Assembly: GCA_963978895.1 (NCBI GenBank)
Contig: OZ022244.1
Span: forward strand, 28,591,144-28,655,143
From: Erpobdella octoculata
Taxonomy: Eukaryota > Annelida > Clitellata > Hirudinida > Erpobdellidae
Reading direction: 5' to 3'
Length of the DNA: 64,000 nucleotides
Part shown: one piece after another, positions 13,079 through 24,500 of the stretch
Layout of the letters: each line of letters begins with the position of its first letter
Position numbering within the stretch: the first letter of the stretch is position 1
Notes under the pieces: generated by a model
Database searches by the model: none
The model's input: only the letters and a program-made list of their open reading frames with translations
Told to the model about the DNA's origin: nothing
Translations under genes and position numbers: made by a program

Positions 13079-16000
13079 CTGGATGTGGACGTATAAAGTT
13101 CAAGATTACGCACGATCGCATTTATTTTGTGCGAATATTTCAAATTATAAAAAAATAAAAAAAAAAAATTAAAAATAATTTCCAACCCGAGTGTTCGTAC
13201 TTGTGACGCGCCAGGGAGCTCTTCTTGGTGAAGACCTTGTCGCATTCTCCGCACGTCAGGTTGAGCTTCTGCTTCGTCGTGGAGTAACGAAACGGAATCG
13301 ATGAAGTTTCTATTAAATCCTTGGTACTGGGGATGACCACGGTCACCCTCGAGCCGGCTGCCATCGGGTTGGCGGCCGTCGGGGATTGGTAGGTTTCGAC
13401 TTTGCTGTTCTGATGAGAAATGAAATTAACAACAAATGAGTAATTATAATTAAAAAAATAAAGAAAATGATAGTGACAAACATTAACAGTGACATCGTAT
13501 TGGAAAATATTATCCCAACAAAGGATGTACATATTTACTATGACGTGAAAATTTTTGTCGTCATTATCATTTATTAAGAAATATCAATAATAGAATGAGA
13601 AATTCAACAAACCGAATGTAATGGTTGGAGATCAGCTGTTTCAGGTGATGGAAGCGGAGAGCTACAGGTGTTTTCGGTTTTCACCTGGACGAGGTACGAT
13701 CTCTCTATGAAAGCCATCACCGATTCGCTGCCAGCTAACGGCCTGCAAGACGATTGGTCGTTACACATTTCCGAAGGTGTGCTCGCCTTTAGTTCATTGC
13801 TTCTCGCCAACGGGGTGCTGCTTGCCACTGGTGTACCAGCCATGAAGAACGTGCCATTCAACAGGTGCGTCGACAGGCCAGCTGCAGGTAGCTTAGTAGC
13901 TTGAGAGGCGGGACTCAACGGAGTCACGCCGTTGGTTTTTATCGAGAGATTGAGAGCGAGCAACGAGTCAGCAGCCGATTCACAGCCGTAACTACCCGAA
14001 ACCTTTACAGAGAGATCCAGAGGTTCGTCTTGCTGAGCCGCCGAAGTAACGTCGATTTCGGATTTCGTTTCGACTTCGTCCGTCGAAAAATCCATACTGA
14101 GCGGACAAGCGCTGTCCTCCGAATAATTTAAAACGGAATTGTTGTTGGCGGCGGGAGTTCCGAAATTCTTGACGGTCTGATAAACGTTTTGTATGTCCAT
14201 GTTATCGCACTGGCTGCCGAACAGAGACCGAGCCCTTCTACGATCTCTGGCTCTTATGTTCTGAAACCAGACCTGTTTGAAAACGATAGGAAAAAATATT
14301 TAAAAATTCGTCGTGACATCTCTACGTCGTGACATCTCTACGTCGTGACATCTCTACGTCACGACATCTCTAAACTTCCGCAATGTAATTTTTCTTTTAT
14401 TTTTAACTCGTTCAAAACAATAAATGTTGAAACGGTTTTTCTTTCATTTCATAAGCTGCTAAGTCCCCATTTAAAAGAGGGTTATGAGAATATTTGCAAT
14501 GTTAATTACGTAATGTATTAAATAATTAAATCTCGAAGCATCAGGTTCTATTACCATTTCATTTCAATACCGTTTCATTGTACTACTACGCTTATATTAT
14601 TCATTCTACTCGACCAACCTGAACGACGCGCTTAGGAAGACGTGTCTTCTTCACGAGAGCCTCCAGATCTTCTTTGACCGGTCGCTGATTCGTCTCGTAG
14701 AACTCCTTAAGGATTTGCTTGTTTTCCGAAGAGATGAGCGACCTCATCTTCTGATTGTGGCAGCTCGAATCCTCCTCCATGGACGTCTCCGACTCGCCGG
14801 CGGAATTCTCGACGGGCGCTCCTTCGTTCAGCATCGCCTTGTTCCTCATGTGAACGGCGGCGGCGGCCAAAACGTCGAGGCTGCCTTCGGAGGACGGCGT
14901 GACCTTCGCGCAGTTCCATATTCCGGAATCGTTAGCCGTGTTGTTCAGAGACGTTGAATTGTTGTTGTTGGCGTCGATGCCGTCGTCGCGTGTCGTTCCG
15001 ACGTCGGGCGTCGTACGCAGAGAAGTCTGAGCGAAGAGAGGCATGCTGAAATTCTGAGAAGTTGCGGGTCTTATCTGGTGAGCGAAGAAAATCGGAAGGT
15101 TCGGCGCGGCGTTGTCGATTTTCAGTTGGAGCGACGTTGGCCTCTGGATTTTCACTATCTTCGGAACGAAGCCGATCTTCGGAGCTGCACCGCCGGAATC
15201 CGCGGCGGTTAAGGGCGAGGCTTGCGGAAGAGTTATGATTTGACCGTTCTGCACCGCGAGAAAACCGTTGACGGTTTTGTTGGAGTCGATGAGAAGTTTC
15301 GGAAAAACGGCTTTGTCGTTTACGACGCCCTTGGCCATGAACTTCTGGTGGTGCATAGTCCAGCACTTCTTTGACGTTCTGTGGCTGCTGTACGACCCGG
15401 AGTGGCTGAACTTCCTGTTGCAGTTCTTGCACTGGTAAGGTTTTTCTCCGGTGTGTGTTCGCACGTGCTCCTTCAGGTGGTGCTTGAACTTGAACGCCTT
15501 GTTACAACGCGAGCAGCAGAACTTGCGCATCTCCGAACTCTCCTGGTGACTGAATTGAAACGAATTTTAATTTTTTTTTTATGCTTGAGAACATTATATA
15601 GGCATTTCAGCAATGCATTAAGATTGACTGACTGACAATCAACTCATCAATATCTGCAGCTAGGACGGATTCAGTTAACTATCATCATCTTGAAACAACA
15701 CCCAATAAAAGAATTTGTATAAAACGACAAAGACAAATACCTAACCATATGTATACAAAGACAAAGACACATACCTAACCATATGACGCTGAAGAGTGTA
15801 AACATTCGAAAAAGTCTTTGAACAAGTCATACACATCAGTGATTCTTCGTCTTGGGGTGTCAATAGCTGGTGGGGGTCGTGGGGGAGGTGGTGGTTGCCG
15901 GCCATCGGGGTCAAATGCGGACTTTGTGGGTCAAACTGAACGGAACGGTTCAGCCCTTGGGAGTCTTCAGAAAATCCATCGTCGCACCTGCTACACTGGA

Positions 16001-19000
16001 GAGGGACAGCTGAGCTGGACAGCTGACTTTCATCGATCACGAGCTCATCGCTCTCCTCCTCCTCCTCCAGCTCATCTTTTAAGGCACTGAATGTTCCCGA
16101 GTTCGTGTCATCCTTTGCTGGAGATGGATGCTGTTGGTCTGTAAGAAATTCGTTTAAAGAAATGTAACTAAAATCTGCACAGGTTAAATAAACATTCAAT
16201 CAATCAATCAAAATTCTATTTGAATAGATTGTAATTAGCTTGGGGGAGTGTGATTAGAATCCTTAATTGAAAGATAATATTTTATTTAAACCTTTTTCTA
16301 CGTTAGACGTCATTAAGACTCCACCTTTCTGTAAATCTAGGTACAAAACTATCTAGAACTTTCAAGTCAATAATGACAACTGTTCAGTTCACAGCAAACA
16401 AAAAATTAGCTCACCTTGTCAATCAAGGCTCATTAATAAAATCATAGATAAATAATTTGAAGCATATCATTAAATATACTAATTACTTTAATCTCATTAT
16501 TCAATCTCTCATTGTTGGTAAACCATAGATATATGTTGATAACGATTACCTGTATGACTGACGGCCACAATGTTACGCAACCATTTATATTAGTAGGCAG
16601 CATCATATTTATTATATGGTACCGTTCACAAAGGGAGTTTCAGAACTAAGAGAACTAATTTTTATAAGCCACGTCATAGTACCTAGTGGTAGTCAGCGTG
16701 TCCAATTTAGTTAGCCCCCCCCCCCCCCCATTAACTGCCGACTTGACCATTACCGATTGAAATATTTAATTATTACAGTGTGTAATAAAATTCGTTCATC
16801 TGAGTTCATACTAGCTTTGTAACGCGTAATCACCTATATCCACACAAAATATATAACCCTATTATTATCTATACTGAGACAACTCGGAATGGGGAAAAAA
16901 CGTAGCGCCTGGCTCAATTCCAAAGAGAAACAGGAAACTATTGAAAATGTTTCGCAATCAATTTACTCTTATAGACTTTTGGTCTCTGTTTGTCTCACAA
17001 ACGTCAATGATATTATTCCCACAAAAATCGTAACCTGTTAATATCACCTTTTAGTAATTAATTTACATTAATCAGGCACTCCGCTCATTGTATACATCTA
17101 AACCCAAGGATAACGTGATGTAACATCTGGATACACAACCTGCTCTAGTTGGCCTAAATCGGTACAACCTGTAATTACGTCATATTTAAATGAATACTTT
17201 TGTAATTATGATACAACTACTGACGCTACTGTATATTGTTACATGAATTTATTCTCAATCATGATATAATCAGTGTTAAAACATTAGGCCTAAATGAGTA
17301 TTTTTTATTAGGTTTTTATTATATAAAGATATCCGTGATCTAAACCATTCCTAACTGTGGGTGGGTTCCTCCAGGAACTCTCAAACGCGTATTTTCCTCA
17401 AAGGCAGAAAGGAGCGAGATAAGGAGAACTATAAAAGACATCTGGAAAGGAAACCAGAGTGCGACGATGCGAAAACTTCCCGTCTCACTCCTATAATAAT
17501 CATATTGTACCGCAATGCAATACGCCTGCTATTCTGATTCGCTTTCTCAATATATTCGCTGCTAATCCAGCATAATAAAGGCGAATATTCGGAATTCAGG
17601 GCTTTTCATTCTTATATTTCTTCTAGACCTCACCACTGCATAAAAATCACTTTTTAAAAGATTTCAACGTACATAAATATACGTCGTAAAACTATTTAAA
17701 AAATAGAAATTATAAAAAACTGAATTTAAGAATTAACAAAAAATGTTCTAAGAATGGGTCCGACGCCATGAGTGGCTATCTCAAAGTCTCATAAATAAGC
17801 TATCATAAGAAGTTTCTCAGACGAGCATAATTAGAAAATTAAGATGTAAATCATTGACTAAGAAAGTACCAGTGAGACCAAAAAAACAGTAGCCTGGTTG
17901 CGAAATGTAAAGTCATTTGTCATTTCCGTACATGCATTTGTGCTTCGAACGTAACTTACATATGCAGAACTACTCTTATGTCGGAATTACAAATATTTTT
18001 AAATTGTTACAAGAACTCGTGGTTTCTGTGCATCCGAGGATGGCGCAATATGGCGTATAACACGTCTCAGAATAACTCATCACCATGAACGAGGGAGCTC
18101 AGAAAGTATATTTTGAATATTTTCCTCACTTTATCCTTGTCAACAATGCCGATGCAATTCCCGTCAGAGATTTACTTCCTCGCTTTTTCTTTTCAAAGTT
18201 ATCTCTCCATCCATCCATCCATCCATCCATCCATCCATCCATCCATCCATCCATCCATCCATCCATCCATCCATCCATCCATCCATCCATCCAACACTAC
18301 CACCACGATCTGACCATCTTATACATCAACAGCAACCGGACACACACACACACACACACACAATCAATATCTGGGACACGAGCGACCGTACGCGAGGCAT
18401 GCAAATTTGTTTTTCATGGCGAGAGTATACCCCCCGCCCGTTTGTATATCAGTCACCGTACAAACGAGAGGGCTTACACATACATATGTCAACGCCCGTT
18501 CCCTAACCACACCCCTTATTCCTCCCCTCCCCACTAACATTCTCTTTTCAATGTGAACCCCACACCACATCGCTCGTATGAATATTTCATGAATTCCAGA
18601 CCGGGGCAATAAAAGTGCCCCTTATCTATATATATAAAAATGAATGTTTGTATTTATGTTAATGTCCTTTATGCATTGCTACACCATTCATCCGATCGTA
18701 ATGAAATTTTCACACAACCTTGAGAGTCAATGAAAATCAAAACTAAAAAAAAAATTTTTGAAATCCGTCACAAAATGAGCGGAGCGGAGCGGGTGAGCGA
18801 GCGGGAACTATATATATATATGTATGTGCGTATGTATGTGTGTATGTATGTATGTGTATGTGCATGTATGTGTGTCTGTGTGTGTGTTTATGTATGTACT
18901 AGCGGAGATACCCGGCGTTGCCCAGGTTTTTTGAGGTTTTTCTAATGTTTGTCTCTTTCTCTCCCGTTTCCTTTCCCACCTGCTTTCCCACTCCTGTTAG

Positions 19001-21518
19001 CTTTTCCGTTTTCGGTCGTTTTCCCACTGCCGGTCGCTTTCCCGCTCCCGGTCGTTTTCCCGTCCCGGTCGCTGCCCCGTTCCCGCTCACGTTTGCTCTC
19101 CCATTCCCGCTCACGCTTGCTTTTCTGTTCCCGCTCGCTGTCCGTTCCGGGTGCTTTCCCGTTTCTATAATAGACAAACTAACCCACAAACATTCATATA
19201 TATATATATATAGTCTTAGCAAATCTATTTTGCGTTTTATAGGCTAACAGAAGTTATGAAAGAATGTAAAAGAGAAAATGAGCGGGAACGGAAACGGGAA
19301 CGGGAGAGCTACCGTGACCGGGAATGGGAGAGCAAGCATGACCGGGAACGGGAGAGCAAGCGTGAGCGGGAACGGGAAAACGACCGGAAACGGGAAAGCG
19401 ACCGGGAACGGGAAAGCGACCGGGAACGGGAAAGCGACCGAGAACGGGAAAGCGACCGGGAACGGGAAAGCGACCGGGAACGGGAAAGCGACCGGGAACG
19501 CGGAAAGCGACCGGGAACGCGGAAAGCGACCGGGAACGCGGAAAGCGACTGGAATCGGGAGAGCAAGCTTGGAAGGAAACGCGAGCAAGAGAGAAAATCG
19601 ATAACAGAACTTCTGAGCGGGAAAGCGACCGGGAGCTGGAAAACGACCGAGAGCGGAAATGCGACCGGGAACGCTACGAAAACGGGAAAGTGGAGAAGGG
19701 AACGGGAGCGAGAGAGACAAACATTAGAAAAACCTCTAAAAACCCCGGGCAACGCCGGGTAACCCCGCTAGTACCTTATACGCACGCTACTACGAGCTGC
19801 AGCCGAGAACGACCTCAAAATGTAAACACGTTATGTATGTAAACCGGTATTTAAGCCATATAGGTAAGCAGTTACAATCGACAAAAAGATCGTTCCCGTT
19901 GAGGTAAAGTCGACAAGCGACATTTGCACCCACGGTAAAGACGACAACTGGTCGTTGATTAATTTCCATATCGTCATCGTTCCTCCATAGAAAGGCCGAA
20001 CGTACGATGCAGACAGGTGGCCACGAGAGGCCGAAAAGAAATTAGAAGGTTAGCCAGAAAGAGAAAGTTGTGGAGTAATTCAATTTGCGGTTTCCTAATT
20101 GCGCATCGAAACTCTCTCACACAACAGACAGACAGACAGACAAGGCGGGCAGTGCCGTTAGTTCAGTTCTGCTGCATCCGCGCTCGTCTCCACAGATGTC
20201 AGGACAGATGGCTGGGACAACAAAGAAGGAAAAGTGAATAGAGGATTGTCACATGACGGGTGGATGGTAGGTAGGTAGGTAGGTATGTAGGTAGGTGTAG
20301 GTGGGTAGGTGGGTAGGTGGGTAGGTAGGTAGGTAGGTAGGTAGGTAGGTAGGTAGGTAGGTAGGCAGGTAGGTAGGTGGGTAGGCATGTAGGTAGGTAG
20401 GTAGGTAGGTAGGTAGGTAGGTAGGCAGGATAAGTAGTAGGTAGGTGGATGGGTGCTTGAGTGGGTGGGTGGTTAGATCGATATGGGTGGGTGGTCGGTG
20501 GTCAGGCGAAACGCTTATCAAGCAAAGAACGAGATGAAAAAGAATTCTTTCAAAAGACCAACAACGATGGGCGTGCTATGATAACCACACAGCAAAAGCA
20601 CACACAAATAATAATAATACTTAATACCTTCCTCTTCCCTCGATTTCTCCGAGCTCTGGACATCAACGTTTAAATGACAAGATACGTCTCTCCATCACCC
20701 CCCCCCCCCACCACCACAACCGATGCGGGGGAAGTCAGGACAAAATTGCCACCATCAATCACAGTTTCGAAAAGAGAATGGAAGAGAGACAGAGAGGGAG
20801 AAAGAGACAGAGAGGGAGAAAGAGACAGAGAGGGAGAAAGAGAGGGAGAAAGAGACAGAGAGGGAGAAGGAGAGGGAGAAAGAGACAGAGAGGGAGAAAG
20901 AGACAGAGAGACAGATTAGGAGAAAGAGATACAGAAAGGGAGAAAGAGAGACACAGACACACACAAAGAGAACAGTACAGAGTTGCCGATCTCGTTATTA
21001 ATATGCACAGATGATCACGGAGTAGGTAGGCTGTCTCTCAACCTGCCAAATTACAGCATCTCACTGACCAGGGAGGACATGAGAGGCGATTCATCTTTAT
21101 CAAATTGTCAACTTATTTTTCTTTTTAGGCAGACATCAGACATCGGCTGCCGCGGCGTCCGTAGCGTCTCTAGCGTCTTCTATGCGACGAGACGATTAGT
21201 TGAGCCTCCCTTTAATCGTTCCGTACGAACTTTTTTCTTTGAGTTTTTGATCTCTTAAAATATGAAAACAGAAAGGAAACTGTTTTATCATTTTGAACAC
21301 AGCAACTCATCATCATCATCTTCAACTGTCTTTTCAAAGGTGTCCAGCGAGAGATGCCTGTTGTTTACTGTTTGATTGCACACGCGCGTTTAAAAGCATC
21401 CTTGAACAGGTAATTACGCTCAGAACCTGCCGAAAATTGGACGAATTTCCCATCAGGCCTGAAGCATCATTTATTTATGATGCAGCCGTTCGCAGTTCAA
21501 GCTGAAGCCTGCAGCTGA

Positions 21519-21561
<43 letters not shown>

Positions 21562-24500
21562 GTTCATATCAGGGACGTCATTTCAGCAAAACCTTGGGGG
21601 GGGGCAGCATGTTCTCAGGGCCCACCAAATTTACAAAAACATCAAAAAAATTCGAAACCCTGTTTTCATTTTTGCTCTCAAAAACCTACCAGGAGAGGAG
21701 TGATCAGAGCTACTTTTCCAAATTTTTAATAACAAACTTTACGGGGCCCACTAAAACATCACATGGTGCCCACTTCACCGTCATAGGGGCCCACCTACAT
21801 TCAAAAAAAGACCCCGCTCTAACCTCTGAAGCTTCTCAAGCCATTTTTGGGACCGAAAACTACGTCAGGGAGATCACTCTAAAGTCAGGGAGAAATATCC
21901 CCGTCCCCCAATTGACGTCCCTGGCTCATTTTCTCCACCAGCGTTGCGCGCTCAATAGTGCTCAGCCTATCTTGAAACACTTCATGACTTAACGTAAATG
22001 TGCTTGTTGTTTGCATGTATGTGTCTCTGCTTGTTTGTAATTATGTGCGTGAATCGCAGTTACACGGCCATCAATGAAATGTAAATAAACGTTACGAGAT
22101 TAAACGTCGACAGGAAATGTTCTTCTTCTTCTTAAACAACTACAAAAGATCTTGAAGAAGAGCAGCTGAAGTAGTGTTCCGTCGTTGGATGTGAATTTCG
22201 GCAGATCAATCGATACGAAGACTACTTAAGTAAGACGAACCGTTCAACAAACTTACTTGCATATTGCATAACCACGAAGTAGTTTGAGATGGACAGAGGA
22301 CGATAAACAGAAAGAGAAGTGGGTCAGATTGATGTCCTTTTTGAACTTCGACAAGTTCGTCTTGGAGTTCAAAGAGTGTGTTAGTTCAATAGTTGATTGA
22401 ATGATGATGGAAGATAAATTAAGTAATAAATGGCTAGAGAACAAACGGAAATGCACGGATTGCGTAACAACTCGATTAGAAATAAAAAAACTTAATATTC
22501 ATGATCTTGTCAATAGCAATTTTATTTAAACCGATCTCATCATCATTATCACGACCGACAACCACCATCACCATCATCATTATCGCAACGAGCAATCATT
22601 ATCACAACCAGCATCATCATCATTATCGTAACAACCAGCATCATCATCATCACAACCATCAGCTAATCCATCACATCCTCCCAAGATCATCAATCAGAGG
22701 CGAAAAGATAATTTCTCCTTTGTTCCACCTTGTCCACCTGCCCCGCAATTTTCCGTTGACCTTATATATATATATACACACACACACACACATGCATACA
22801 TACACATGCAGTATATATTATATATAGAGTGTAATCATCTCGATATATAGAGGTAAATTTATCATACAAATGATGCAGCTTAATGTGCATGTATCCTCAC
22901 CCTACACAGACCATTTTTCCAGCTGCACGCTCTTATTTACAAGAGGAAACGGCGTACTGGCGTACTGGTTTTCTATATTTATAATTACAGATCTGATTCG
23001 TCCATTTGACGTAATCTGTCTCAGTCCTGTGTAGTTGTTGGCAGTAGTTGGAGACTCTGGCATCATCTATGATTCATGAATCTTCAGTTGTGAGTGGTGT
23101 ACTCAATATGACGATTGAGGGTAATGATGACTACGATGATGATGATGACTACGATGATGATGATGACTACGATGATGATGATGACTACGATGATGATGAT
23201 GATGATAACGATGATGATGACGATGACTACGATGATGAAGATGATGACTACGATGATGATGACGATGACTACAATGATGATAATGATCACGAAGATGATG
23301 ATGACTACGAAGATGATTATGACTACGATCATGATGATGACTACTACGAAGATGATATTTAAACACAAAAGCCACCGGGCTTCCGCAGGGCCAAAGTACA
23401 CGGGGGCCCAGAAGTAACAGTTGATCTTCAATCAAAAAATGTCTCTTATAGAGATCTTGCTTGGGCCAATGAGATATCGCTCAAGTTATGCTTCCTCTCA
23501 GCTGTATTTATTCAGAACACACACACACACACACGTATACATATATAGCAAGATGAAATTATTTAAAATTAATTTGCTATCGTGGCTCGGCCAGTGGGTA
23601 CTGTGCACCCCACCCGCTCTTCTGTTTGAGATCGAGACACCGGCGATACAGGGGACAAAACAGAGAAGGACAAGTCTTAAAACTAGACAGCTGTTATAGC
23701 TAATAATATAATTAGAAGTGCTTAATTAAATCATTTGGGGATGCTGCGCTGATTGGTCCGTCGTCTGCTCGTTATCTCTATTTAGCAAAAAATTCCAATT
23801 CAGCTCCCAAATTGGACGCGAAATACTTCCTAAATGACTGACTAAACCAGGATACCCTAACCAACCATTTCAACCCATTATTTATCGTCAGCGGGAGGAA
23901 CAAAATAGCTCTCGGACTTCCAAGTAATCGGTAAATATCATCGGTGTAAACACTTACATTATTACAATTACATAATCGGATTCATTATCATTGTGGTCTT
24001 GAAGTTCTTTTGAAGAACATACGCCACTTTAATAAAACTCGGATTCATTATCATTATCATTATAACATTTCATGCACAATTATGCACAAACCTTCATAGA
24101 GGTTCGTGGACGACACCAGCTGCTCGGCTACGGCTAGACTCTCCGAGTGGATTGCGTCTCCCGCAGGTGTCACAGACGACGGCTGAGTCGGCTGAGCCAG
24201 CTTAGCCGGAAGCGTTGCAGCCGAATCGACGGCGGCTATAAGGACAAAAAAAAGAAATAAAAAATCATTAAAACACCATTTATAAGCTTTACATAAATGA
24301 CTCAGAACAAGTTTTTGTGTCTACACTTAAAATAAGGGCGCCAGCTACAAAAAGCCACACAGTGACGTGTACACTATACTCCAGTTTTGTATATAAAAGA
24401 CCACCTGTACAAGTACGGAATTAAGAACAACGCGGATACACAAGGAGGTTGAACAGGGGAAAAAATTAGTACGAAGAAATAAAGAAACAGTGCATTGAAC

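Larger units (their letters stand above)
16139..24091 (-). other. ZEB intron 2 (8 kb)
   Basis: Bounded by GTTTGT at 24091 and CTTACAG at 16139. It contains the nested Helitrons, a hAT-like MITE and many simple repeats: CCAT, GTAG, GAGACA, GA and GAT arrays, plus poly-C tracts near 16717 and 20699. Open frames inside it are repeat translations. I see no host exon, though an alternative first exon could be hidden. Confidence 0.75.

Noticed and set aside
12823..13254. 143-codon minus-strand frame overlapping ZEB exons 6-7
   Set aside because: It is a different frame of the zinc-finger exons and crosses the intron.
19244..19762. Arg/Glu- and Ser/Arg-rich proteins of up to 168 codons
   Set aside because: Translations of the Helitron minisatellite on both strands.
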